In this document: positions 1 through 8,029 of the stretch, piece by piece
How the letters are laid out: each line of letters starts with the position of its first letter
Numbering within the stretch: position 1 is the first letter of the stretch
Assembly: GCA_051745395.1 (NCBI GenBank)
Contig: JBNJEA010000132.1
Span: 1-8,385, forward strand
DNA length: 8,385 nucleotides
Source of the DNA: JBNJEA01 sp051745395
Lineage (GTDB): Bacteria; Desulfobacterota; Desulfobacteria; Desulfobacterales; Desulfosalsimonadaceae
Direction of reading: 5' to 3'
Notes under the pieces: model-generated
What the model was told of the DNA's origin: nothing
Database searches by the model: none
What the model saw: only the letters and a program-made list of their open reading frames with translations
Position numbers and translations under genes: made by a program

Positions 1-54
1 GAAGGGCCGTTAGGACGGTTGAATAGACTGTGGGAAATCCAACAAACAAAATAA
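1..54 (+). CDS. Possible 3' end of an upstream gene (partial)
   Basis: The first frame is open from base 1 and ends at a TAA at 52-54, giving EGPLGRLNRLWEIQQTK as a potential C-terminus. The other two plus-strand frames stop within the first 26 bases. Seventeen codons are too few to identify a family or to show that this is coding. If real, it would place an upstream gene on the same strand, about 58 bp from the first operon gene. It could equally be intergenic sequence that is open by chance. Confidence 0.15.
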   Translation, partial: EGPLGRLNRLWEIQQTK

Positions 55-80
55 CATAGGATACAATATTTCTGTTTAAA

Positions 81-89
81 TGTTATACT
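81..89 (+). promoter_or_regulatory. Candidate extended -10 promoter element (TGTTATACT) of the operon
   Basis: The bases TGTTATACT match an extended -10 element (TGn followed by a TATAAT-like hexamer with one mismatch). It lies in the AT-rich stretch just before the first gene. I see no convincing TTGACA-like -35 box at 16-18 bp, which is tolerated by extended -10 promoters. Transcription would begin near 95-98, leaving a leader of under 20 nt before the ATG at 113. A second TACAAT hexamer at 62-67 also resembles a -10 but lacks the TG extension and a -35. This is motif reading only. Confidence 0.35.
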
Positions 90-112
90 GTTCAATCCTA
101 TTCAATACAATC

Positions 113-1702
113 ATGCCAATCCAACTCGACCTCATTAATTTCTCTAGGAATTCCGTAAGCTTTGAAAAAACGGAATCCGGTAGCCCGCCAGTACCTGAAG
201 CTAACGGAGCTTCTGAAACCGGCTTTGCCACGGATGTGACCCGGGCCGTACATTCCGCATTGATCATGAGGCCCATTTATGAGCTCGAAACCCGGCGTTT
301 TCTGCAAACAGACGCCGACGATACCCCGGCCATCTGGCAGAAGCTTGACCTCATGTGGATTGCTTTTGCGGTACTGGACACCATTTCTGAGCTCTCCGAA
401 TACCAGCTCGGGGCCACCCGGGATGAAGTGCTCGAAAAAATTCTTCCCATAATCCGCAGGCAAACGACTGCTTTCGGCTTGACACTTACGGGCGACGGAC
501 TTTACAAGGTGTTGGGTAAGGTGTTCGATCATCTGGTGAACCGGGATAACCGGTATCTACCCTTTGATTACACCTATTTCGACGGCACGACCAATCGTCA
601 CCATTCCCGCAAATTCTGGCTGATCAAAACGATATATACCGGCCAGGGCAAAAAGGCCTTGTTCTCCCTCACCGAAGAGGGATATACGGCTTATTTCGGG
701 CTGCACGAAACCAGCGCACTGGATGCTACGGCCATCGGCAACCTGCGCATCAAACTGCTCATCGAACGGGGAAACGTTGATGACGCCATATCGGTCGCTG
801 AAGGCAACCGTAAACAATGTATCCGCAAAGCACTGGAGATTCGCAATATCCGTCGCTTAATCAAGCGAAACATTCGTACGGTGGATTTCGAGCAGGTCAA
901 AACGCTTGCCGAAGAAGGGATTCATCAAGGCACGGATATCCAAAAAGAAAGCGCCCGACTACACAACATGGTCATCGAAAATCTGCCGGTTTCCGCCGGA
1001 GAAAAACACGGGCGGCGGCTTTATCATCTGGCGGACCTGCTCGAAGGGGTTAATCATCAGCTTATGAAACTCTCATCCGAGTTGCAGCACCTCCCGGAAG
1101 ATTTTCATAACCACAGCCACAAGTTGTTTCGCAGGCGGTCTTCCGGTGCCTTCCCCCCCATGGACCAAGTCATGCGACGTGTATTATCTATGGCCGAAAA
1201 TGATGCGGCAAATGTCGGAACCGAATTTATCGCCCGGATCGATCCGCCGGGACAGCGGCCTATTTTTGATCCGGCGGCTGTCATCGAGGCCTGCGACCGG
1301 GCTCTGGAGCGAAAAAACGGAGCAGATGACAGGCGTCAGACCGTAGTCGAAGTCGACGGAGCTTCCATCGAACGATTCGTGCCCGACCTTGACGAAACCA
1401 TCATGGAACAGGCCTTTGTCATGCTCCACGACACCGTTAAGAAAAAAGGCGAAATACGGCTCAGCCGTCTGCTCGAAAAAAGCATGATCGGGGAAGCGGT
1501 TGCCGAGTTCGGCGTTATATTCCCCGTTGCCGTGGCCATGGCCGTCTTTCAGTGCGTAGTAGACCCCCGCATCGCCCGGTTTTGTCAAATCCAGGTGAAA
1601 ATGCTGGATACGGAAAGCCGCATTGAACGCCTTTTGCCCGCCGGTCGAAAATACCGCGGGCATGAACTGTACCTGAAATTTAAACCCATCTTTCAGGTTT
1701 AA
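113..1702 (+). CDS. JetA/MukF-like kleisin subunit of an SMC (Wadjet/Mks-type) complex
   Basis: This is the first gene of the four-gene SMC operon. Its size and position match the kleisin subunit (JetA in Wadjet, MksF/MukF in related condensins), which bridges the two ATPase heads of the SMC dimer. With the start at 113 it is 529 aa. Residues 1-50 look poorly structured. A helical, winged-helix-like N-terminal region follows from about 52 (MRPIYELETRRF) to 195. A charged helical middle (about 205-300) contains a segment LLIERGNVDDAISVAEGNRK that resembles the helical repeat of JetA-type proteins. A C-terminal winged-helix-like region spans about 430-529 (EQAFVMLHDTVKKKGEIRL to the end). The start is uncertain: an in-frame ATG at 80 overlaps the putative -10 element, ATGs at 113 and 266 are alternatives, and none has a clear Shine-Dalgarno sequence. 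Family assignment rests on context and overall character, since kleisins are poorly conserved. Confidence 0.75.
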   Translation: MPIQLDLINFSRNSVSFEKTESGSPPVPEANGASETGFATDVTRAVHSALIMRPIYELETRRFLQTDADDTPAIWQKLDLMWIAFAVLDTISELSEYQLGATRDEVLEKILPIIRRQTTAFGLTLTGDGLYKVLGKVFDHLVNRDNRYLPFDYTYFDGTTNRHHSRKFWLIKTIYTGQGKKALFSLTEEGYTAYFGLHETSALDATAIGNLRIKLLIERGNVDDAISVAEGNRKQCIRKALEIRNIRRLIKRNIRTVDFEQVKTLAEEGIHQGTDIQKESARLHNMVIENLPVSAGEKHGRRLYHLADLLEGVNHQLMKLSSELQHLPEDFHNHSHKLFRRRSSGAFPPMDQVMRRVLSMAENDAANVGTEFIARIDPPGQRPIFDPAAVIEACDRALERKNGADDRRQTVVEVDGASIERFVPDLDETIMEQAFVMLHDTVKKKGEIRLSRLLEKSMIGEAVAEFGVIFPVAVAMAVFQCVVDPRIARFCQIQVKMLDTESRIERLLPAGRKYRGHELYLKFKPIFQV

Positions 1703-1711
1703 AAAACACTT

Positions 1712-1717
1712 AAAGGA
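1712..1717 (+). promoter_or_regulatory. Ribosome binding site of the second operon gene
   Basis: AAAGGA lies four bases before the ATG at 1722, inside the 19-bp gap after the first gene. It supports that start. Confidence 0.55.
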
Positions 1718-1721
1718 CGCC

Positions 1722-2525
1722 ATGGACAAGGATAACTTTTATGATGCCACCCGACTCATTTATTTGAGCATGGCTTACAGCAGCGGCAACAAGCGCATTG
1801 TCACCCAGAACAGCACGGAAATGACGGAACTGATCCAGCGTTTTCAATCCGAGTCCATCTTCCGGGAGATGGTCGATGCCGGGCTGCGCGGAATGTCGCT
1901 ACACCTTCTGGCCGTCGAGGACAACGGCCTGCGGTTGTCCGCGCGCAGTGCGGACAGTTTTTTCGCCACCACTCTGACCGACTACGGCAAACTGATGGCC
2001 CGAACCGATCTCAAAGCAGCTGAAGTGCTGCCGGTGCATTGTGCGATTGCCACCGCATTTTTCCCTGCAGAATCTGATTTGGATGCGCCAGTGGAAGACC
2101 TGGGAGCCATCGTCATGGCGGATGTCATCGATATTTTGCGGCGGTTCGCCCAAGCTGAGATGCGGGCGGAAGCATCCGGCACAGACGATGCAGATGACCC
2201 CGTGCATCCGCAGGTTAAAACCGTGGCCCGCCGCCTGCTGGACCTGCCGGAGGAAAACCCGGACCAGCGCCGCGCCGGGGCCGGCAACAGCTGGGTGGAC
2301 CTGATCGGAAGAATCCTGGAGCACATGGAGGAAACCGGATACCTGTTGGCCTTTGAAGAAACAGCCGGCACGCTCGAATATCGTCCCACGCCGGCATACC
2401 AGTCTGCCATGCGCGAAGGCATCGTCTATTCTTTCCATGCATTTCGCGACCTGGTAAATGAGGAACAGCACCGGCAGGATGCGGCGCAATCCGAGGAAGA
2501 CGGATCCGATGTATCGACTCAGTAG
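1722..2525 (+). CDS. JetB/MukE-like accessory subunit of the SMC complex
   Basis: This 267-aa gene sits between the kleisin and the SMC gene, which is the place of JetB in Wadjet and MksE/MukE in related operons. Those proteins are small winged-helix subunits that bind the kleisin and DNA. The product is mostly helical. The C-terminal part (about 190-255) contains a segment starting NSWVDLIGRILEHMEETGYL that reads like a winged helix, with LEYRPTPAYQSAM probably forming the wing and the following helix. An acidic linker lies around residues 148-162 (EASGTDDADDP). No signal peptide or membrane segment is visible. An AAAGGA ribosome binding site supports the start. The 3' end overlaps the next gene by 17 nt. 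The role is inferred from position and fold character, since sequence conservation in this family is low. Confidence 0.68.
   Translation: MDKDNFYDATRLIYLSMAYSSGNKRIVTQNSTEMTELIQRFQSESIFREMVDAGLRGMSLHLLAVEDNGLRLSARSADSFFATTLTDYGKLMARTDLKAAEVLPVHCAIATAFFPAESDLDAPVEDLGAIVMADVIDILRRFAQAEMRAEASGTDDADDPVHPQVKTVARRLLDLPEENPDQRRAGAGNSWVDLIGRILEHMEETGYLLAFEETAGTLEYRPTPAYQSAMREGIVYSFHAFRDLVNEEQHRQDAAQSEEDGSDVSTQ
2493..2499 (+). promoter_or_regulatory. Ribosome binding site that sets the SMC gene start at 2509
   Basis: GAGGAAG lies nine bases before the ATG at 2509 and inside the end of the preceding gene. An earlier in-frame ATG at 2458 has no comparable site and would add 17 arginine-rich residues with no family character. 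I therefore prefer 2509, where the product begins MYRLSRLFVSDITAGENL. Confidence 0.6.
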
Positions 2526-5500
2526 ACTCTTTGTCAGCGACATCACAGCCGGGGAAAATCTTCTCCGCAACGCCTATGTGCCGGTATTCCGTGAGAACGG
2601 CGACGGCGACCATGGCGTTTTGTTTGCGGCCAACGGCACCTGCAAGACCACTCTGTTGTCCTTCATTTTCAATGTCTTTTCCCCGGAAAAGCGCCGGTTC
2701 GTGCAATATTTGCAATCCGGCGGCGACAAGAGCCTGGAGCAATACCTGATCCCCGGACGGCCTGCAGTTGTGCTTCTGGATCTGACCACCGTACCGTCAG
2801 GCAGCCTTTTCAGTTCGGCTTTCATGGATCATCTGGTCCTCGGGCAGATGTTTTACCGTCATAGCAGCGCCCCGGACAAGATCAGCCGTACCCATTTCAT
2901 CGCCCAGTCCGCCGACTTTTTCGATGAATTACGCCAAAACTGGGACCACCTGCTCAGGCAGCAGCAGCCACATACGGCCGTTAGGGACTTCATTACCCCG
3001 AAAGTCCAGCAGACCACCTCTCAGAAAGAATGGACGGACAACCTGGCGCGGCTCGGCCTCGATCCATGGCTGATCGACCGACAAATCGATTTTGCCAAAA
3101 ACGAAGGCGGCATCAAAGATGCCTTTAAATTCCGCTCCGAAACGGATTTTTTGAGTTTTTTTCTGGGATGCGTGGCCGACATGGAAGCCGCAGCCACCCT
3201 CCGGAGCACCCTTTCCCAGTCCATTCAAAAAATAGAGGACCGGCCGCAGAAAATATCCCGGTCCAAGGCGGCGCGGCATCTCAAGGAACAGATCACCGCT
3301 TTTGAAGCCATCGCCTGCCAATGGCGCAATGCCTGCGATGAAATCAAAGACCGGCATGACGGACTGGCCGAAGCCTCCCATCTGCTGACCAAGGCCGAGC
3401 GGGTGGCCGACGAAAAACTGGATAGGATGCAAACAGAGATTGAAACAGCCAAGGCCGAACGGAATAAGGCGCTTTTTCAACTAAAAACGACGCGGGCGAA
3501 TCAACAGGCGGCCCAGCGGTTTCAAACCGCACAGACCGTTTCTGCGGCCGAAACCGGCATCGAAAAAGCCGGGACCGCCATTTCGCAACTGGAGGACGAA
3601 CAAGCCGCCCTGGCGGCTGCCGAGATGATCGCCGAAATTCGGAAGAACCGTACGGAAGCAGAAGACAAGGACCAGGCCCTGCGTCGAGCCGATGCGAAAC
3701 TCGCCCCGGTCATGGACCGGATCGATGCCATGGCCGGACGCTATCATTTCCGCCTGGAAGATGAGCGCCGACATCTCCGCAACAGTATTGATACATTAAA
3801 AGCGCAGCAAATCGAGGCCGAACAGACACGGCAGACGATTGCCGACCGCATCCGCCACACAAACGAAGCACGCGAGGCCGCCGACGAAAAACTGTCCCGG
3901 ATCTCTGCACAAATTCAGGCCGCAGAAGACGGCCGTAATGCGCTGGAGCTGGCATCCGGGGAAATGCCGGAAAATGCAAGAAGGCGTATCAAAGATGAAA
4001 CGGCTGCAATTGAAGGCCGCATCAAGGAAACCGTTGCACAGACTACCGCCCTGGAAGACCAAGTTGCGGCCAATGAGGATAAATTGCGGCAATTGCAAAG
4101 CCGGGCATCAAAGCTTGAAGCCAGCCTCGAGCGGGCAGAAAAACAACGAGACGAAGAAAACCGCCGGCGTACTGACCTTCTCAACGACCCGCACCTTCAG
4201 CGCGCGGCCGGCGCTTCCGGCTTTGAGCCCACTTCCGCCGAACTCGCCTCCCGCCTTGATGACGCCATTGCCCGCCGCACCGACCGGATCACGGAACAGA
4301 CGCGGGAGCAATTGGCCCTGGAAAACGACCTTGAGCGGTTGCACCGGACGGAAACCCTTGCCGCCGATGAGCAGGTACATCGCCTGATCTCCCATTACCA
4401 GGAGGTGGGAGTGAAACCGGGCGAGCTCAAATCCTTCCCGGAATACCTGGCCAGCCTCTATGAGGCCCCCGAAGATATGGCGACTCTGATAGAAAAGGAC
4501 CCCGGTCGATTTACCGGCATCATGGCCGTCCGTACCGATGTCATAGAAACGGTGCGAAACCTGCCGGTACCAGAATGGCTGAACCGTCCGGTGGTCGTCT
4601 CCACGCACGGTCCGCCTGAATCTTTGTCCACCATTGCGCATGACGTGATTTGTCCGCCCGATCCGCGGGTTTACTCCAAACATCACATGGCAGACATCCG
4701 GATCCTTCTTGAACAACAGATTGAGGCGGAAAAGCAGAAAATTGATGCCGAAACAAAAGCGCTAAAGGGGATGGAAAGCGTCAGCCACCGGCTGCATGCG
4801 TATCAGAAAGTCTATCCGAACCGCAACGCCGTCACCGTTCTTGCCGACCAGGTCCGGGAGCAGGGAGAGGATGTTTCGCAGGTCACCCAAGAGATCCGTG
4901 CAATCGAATCGGCGACAAAAGACCGGCGATACAAAAAACAGCAGCAGGAAGAACTGCATCGACGCCTCACGGCGGACTTGACCCGGCAAACCGAACGGCT
5001 GCACCAAGTTGATAAATGGCTTGAACGCTATAAAAATCTGCCTACCTGGCAACAGGAAAAAGAAGAATTGCAGCTTACCAGGGCGGCGTTGATCAATCGC
5101 ATAGCCGACGAAAATTGTCAGTTAAGCGAAATTCAACAAAAAATCACAGCGCTTGCCGTCGACATCCGTGTAAAGCAAACCCAACTGGAAGGCATCGACA
5201 GCCGGGCCGGAGACGTGCCCCGGCCCGGGGACATGGCCCTTTCCCCGGTTGAACAGCAGGCCGCCCTGGATTTGGACCTGACAACCCTTAGGCAACTTTA
5301 TGAACAATGTCGGGAAAACCACCGCCAGATGGCCAACGAACTGGGCATTGAAAGCCTTCGAAAGGAGTACGAAGCCATTCAGAGTTCCCTGGCCAATCAA
5401 GAAGCCCGGCTCGAAGCATTTCGATATGGACAGCCCCACGATACCGCCACGGCCGATGCCTGGGCCGCGCGCAGCTCGATGGAAAGAGAAAAGCGAAAAG

Positions 5501-6912
5501 ATACCCTGGCCCACAGTCTTGAAGAGCAAAAAGGCGCTCGTATCCGGCTGAAATTTGAAATCGACCACCTGCAGGAACGTCTCCGGCAAATCGACGCCGA
5601 GCTGGCCACCTTTTCTGAAAAAGGCATTGTTTCCGATCTGGCCGAATCGGATATGGCAAAACAAGACCTGGACGGCCTGCTGCTTCAGTTGGAAAGCCTT
5701 GGCAGGCAGTCCGCCGAAACCCATCGACATTTGGAAACCCGATGCCAGGCGCTCCAAGACCAGGCCGAAATCCTGAATACCTGGCACCACGAAATCCAGC
5801 TGGGCATTGCTGAGACCCGCCCCTATCCGCCGGCTTGGGACAACGAATCGCCCCGGGTGCAATGGCCGGAGCTCATCAACACGGAAACAGAAGAGGCGCG
5901 TATCGAAGAGGTCCGTGCGATGCGAAACCAAGTGCAAAAAATGATGGCCGCAGAAAAAGAAACCCGCAGTGCCATGGAAAATGCTCGCCGGAAGATGGGC
6001 GCTGCTTTCGAACGGCTCATGACCGATCTCCAGGGCGATAACTACAAACGACATCTGCCGGCAGTCGTTGACGAACTAAAGGCGCATGACGCCGAATCTC
6101 TGGGCGCCCAGAGTCGGGAGATGATCCAGCGCTGCGAAGACATTGCCCGCAATATTGAAAGCGATCTTGAAATTTCTCAGAAAATCGTCGACAACCTGGT
6201 GGACATGATCCTGCAGCGCAGCCGGGAATATCACCAAAAACTCCAGACCGCCGCCCAGCAGACCATCGCCGAAGACGTTTATATCTACGGCAAAAAACCG
6301 ATTCTGCGGGCCGGCACGCGCCTTGATTTTGCCAAACACAGCGATGTTTTTCGGCAGGCCGTGGAAAACTGGCTCTATGAACTCATTCAGCAAAACCGCA
6401 TGCCCGAGGTCAATGCCCGGGCCGGCAACAGTCTGGGCGCGGAAGTGCTTTACCAGCTCTTGTCTGCGGCGACCGGCAAGAAAAACTTCGGCATCCGGCT
6501 GCTCAAGTGCGACGATACGGGTCGGAACTACGAACCTGTGGGCAAGGACCTGGGTTCCGGTGGTGAAGCTTTGACCACTGCCGTGCTCTTGTATTCGCTG
6601 CTCATCTCCATGCGCAAAAAAAGGGGACGACAGGATGATGGACGGATTCCGGCATTTCTGTTTTTAGACAACCCTCTGGGTGTATGCAACCGATCCGACT
6701 TTCTGGACGCCCAACTCAAAGTGGCCCGGGCCATGGGTATCCAGTGCGTCTATTTGACCGGCATCAATGACCGGGAATCCCTGGATCTTTTCGAACTCCG
6801 GGTGGCCATCCGGAAAGGCGGCAAATGTCTTGAGATCGATAACGTGGTCTACAATTGCCTTGAAGTAACCGAATTGAACCTGGAAAAACAACATGGATCA
6901 AATCCTGCGTGA
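2509..6912 (+). CDS. MukB-sized SMC/JetC-like ATPase with atypical Walker A and Walker B
   Basis: This 1467-aa protein is the motor of the putative condensin. The N-terminal head half (about 1-240) carries the P-loop at residues 40-48 (AANGTCKTT). A long, charged, Gln/Glu/Arg-rich coiled coil follows (about 250-620). The centre, about 620-735, is non-coiled and hinge-like (around SFPEYLASLYEAPEDM and PEWLNRPVVVSTHGPPESL). The returning coiled coil runs about 735-1260. The C-terminal head half holds the ABC signature LGSGGEALTTA (1348-1358), Walker B AFLFLDNPLG (1382-1391, D1387) and a late LTGIND segment in the place of the switch region. The length and central hinge resemble MukB more than shorter JetC proteins. 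Two features are odd. The P-loop has Ala and Cys where Gly is usual, although K46 and T47 are kept. The residue after the Walker B Asp is Asn, not Glu. DndD and some Rad50-like ATPases also lack Glu there (DTPLG-type). The gene overlaps both neighbours, so it is probably translationally coupled. Confidence 0.88.
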   Translation: MYRLSRLFVSDITAGENLLRNAYVPVFRENGDGDHGVLFAANGTCKTTLLSFIFNVFSPEKRRFVQYLQSGGDKSLEQYLIPGRPAVVLLDLTTVPSGSLFSSAFMDHLVLGQMFYRHSSAPDKISRTHFIAQSADFFDELRQNWDHLLRQQQPHTAVRDFITPKVQQTTSQKEWTDNLARLGLDPWLIDRQIDFAKNEGGIKDAFKFRSETDFLSFFLGCVADMEAAATLRSTLSQSIQKIEDRPQKISRSKAARHLKEQITAFEAIACQWRNACDEIKDRHDGLAEASHLLTKAERVADEKLDRMQTEIETAKAERNKALFQLKTTRANQQAAQRFQTAQTVSAAETGIEKAGTAISQLEDEQAALAAAEMIAEIRKNRTEAEDKDQALRRADAKLAPVMDRIDAMAGRYHFRLEDERRHLRNSIDTLKAQQIEAEQTRQTIADRIRHTNEAREAADEKLSRISAQIQAAEDGRNALELASGEMPENARRRIKDETAAIEGRIKETVAQTTALEDQVAANEDKLRQLQSRASKLEASLERAEKQRDEENRRRTDLLNDPHLQRAAGASGFEPTSAELASRLDDAIARRTDRITEQTREQLALENDLERLHRTETLAADEQVHRLISHYQEVGVKPGELKSFPEYLASLYEAPEDMATLIEKDPGRFTGIMAVRTDVIETVRNLPVPEWLNRPVVVSTHGPPESLSTIAHDVICPPDPRVYSKHHMADIRILLEQQIEAEKQKIDAETKALKGMESVSHRLHAYQKVYPNRNAVTVLADQVREQGEDVSQVTQEIRAIESATKDRRYKKQQQEELHRRLTADLTRQTERLHQVDKWLERYKNLPTWQQEKEELQLTRAALINRIADENCQLSEIQQKITALAVDIRVKQTQLEGIDSRAGDVPRPGDMALSPVEQQAALDLDLTTLRQLYEQCRENHRQMANELGIESLRKEYEAIQSSLANQEARLEAFRYGQPHDTATADAWAARSSMEREKRKDTLAHSLEEQKGARIRLKFEIDHLQERLRQIDAELATFSEKGIVSDLAESDMAKQDLDGLLLQLESLGRQSAETHRHLETRCQALQDQAEILNTWHHEIQLGIAETRPYPPAWDNESPRVQWPELINTETEEARIEEVRAMRNQVQKMMAAEKETRSAMENARRKMGAAFERLMTDLQGDNYKRHLPAVVDELKAHDAESLGAQSREMIQRCEDIARNIESDLEISQKIVDNLVDMILQRSREYHQKLQTAAQQTIAEDVYIYGKKPILRAGTRLDFAKHSDVFRQAVENWLYELIQQNRMPEVNARAGNSLGAEVLYQLLSAATGKKNFGIRLLKCDDTGRNYEPVGKDLGSGGEALTTAVLLYSLLISMRKKRGRQDDGRIPAFLFLDNPLGVCNRSDFLDAQLKVARAMGIQCVYLTGINDRESLDLFELRVAIRKGGKCLEIDNVVYNCLEVTELNLEKQHGSNPA

Positions 6913-7978
6913 TGTGGTGATTGCACAAATTGAGTCCAGCCGGAAAAAACGGGTGGCCATCGAAACCATTGTCGATGCGGCCCGCAGGCAGGCTCCGGGC
7001 TACTGCAGCGATTTCGAGCTCCGGGATCGTCTTTTGATCATCCTGAAAGCGTTGGCCGGAGAAAACCGGATTCGGTTGCCGGCCACGGCTCGCTGCTGGG
7101 ATCGAAAAACCGGGCTTCCCCAATTTGTGACCGCCGTTCGCGAAGCGGCCGATGCTGAAAAGCAGAGACGAAAACAGCTCATGGATGAACTGCGTTTTAC
7201 TACGGCCTGGGAGCCTACCCGAATGGTGTCTTTTGCCCATACGCTGAAAGATGTCGAGGAACTCAAGCGGGCAAAACGGGTCAACACCTACCTGCTGACC
7301 AGGAATCCGGAAACGAAGTCGATTCCCCACCGGGAAAGGGCCCTGGCGATCTTCGGCGATGAAAAGGCGCTCGATCGCTACGTGCGACAGGGCCTTTTCA
7401 ACGGCCGGATCACCCTTGCCGATCTGGACTGTTTCTACTGCCCAGAGCCCCTGCCCTTCCGGCCATTCTCCATGGACCGTTTGAAGACCCGGCAAAAGCC
7501 GCTGCTGGTGGTGGAAAACGCCTGTACCTACTGGAGTTGCTGTCACGCCAATGCAACATCAGGAGCTTATGCCGCAGTAGTTTACGGGCAGGGTTTTCAG
7601 GCATGTGCAACCGAGCGGGCCAGCGATGGGCTGATGGAAATCGAAACCCGGTTAGCGGCACACGGAATCGCCTATTTCGGGGACCTGGACCCTGCCGGCA
7701 TTGACATTCCATTGCGCATTAACGCATACCGGCGGGAAAAACAGATGATGCCGCTTTATCCGGCCACTTCGCTGTACCGGGTCCTTCTCTACAAGGACCT
7801 GTCCGTAACCTGCAGCCCCGCCCATGCTAAATTCCATGATGCCGAGAAGGCCCGCCAATGGCTCGGCAATTCCCTTGCAACAACCTACCTGGAAAAAGCG
7901 CCACAGATCCGATGGCCTCAAGAAGGGATGACGGCAAACGATATTATCAATGCTATGGATACAGAAAAAGTTCACTGA
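6893..7978 (+). CDS. JetD/MksG-like winged-helix and Toprim (DUF2220-type) nuclease subunit
   Basis: This 361-aa protein matches the JetD (MksG) partner, which resembles the topoisomerase VI A subunit and cuts DNA extruded by the SMC motor in known Wadjet systems. Residues about 5-65 look like a winged helix. A middle region contains HRERALAIFGDEKALDRYV (about 146-164), a segment I recognise from DUF2220-type proteins. The C-terminal Toprim fold shows the acidic residue in LLVVENACTYW (E208, N209) and the DxD motif in YFGDLDPAGIDIP (D264, D266), so the metal-binding residues appear intact. It is slightly shorter than the roughly 380-400 aa usual for the family. A cysteine-rich patch follows the catalytic Glu (C211, C216, C217, H218). 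The start is 20 nt inside the SMC gene, with GGAAA at 6882-6886 as ribosome binding site. The nuclease role is inferred from the family; the motifs are seen directly. Confidence 0.85.
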   Translation: MDQILRDVVIAQIESSRKKRVAIETIVDAARRQAPGYCSDFELRDRLLIILKALAGENRIRLPATARCWDRKTGLPQFVTAVREAADAEKQRRKQLMDELRFTTAWEPTRMVSFAHTLKDVEELKRAKRVNTYLLTRNPETKSIPHRERALAIFGDEKALDRYVRQGLFNGRITLADLDCFYCPEPLPFRPFSMDRLKTRQKPLLVVENACTYWSCCHANATSGAYAAVVYGQGFQACATERASDGLMEIETRLAAHGIAYFGDLDPAGIDIPLRINAYRREKQMMPLYPATSLYRVLLYKDLSVTCSPAHAKFHDAEKARQWLGNSLATTYLEKAPQIRWPQEGMTANDIINAMDTEKVH

Positions 7979-8029
7979 GCAGATGGCTCTGGACGGAAAA
8001 AACAGTTGCGAAACCGGTAAAAAATTCAA

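Noticed and set aside
5..20. Small CCGT-TAGG-ACGG hairpin near the left edge, as an upstream terminator
   Set aside because: The stem is only four or five base pairs and no T-run follows.
1899..2570. Minus-strand frame of about 223 codons opposite the MukE-like gene
   Set aside because: The translation has no recognisable family character, and the plus-strand gene here has a good ribosome binding site and fits the operon.
5122..6054. A long minus-strand open frame of about 310 codons inside the SMC gene
   Set aside because: It lies wholly antisense to a well-supported coiled-coil gene with clear ATPase motifs. Its translation looks like a frame shadow, and no ribosome binding site or family is seen.
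6764..7546. A minus-strand open frame of about 260 codons spanning the SMC/Toprim junction
   Set aside because: It is antisense to two supported genes, has no recognisable domain, and is explained by codon bias in the plus-strand genes.
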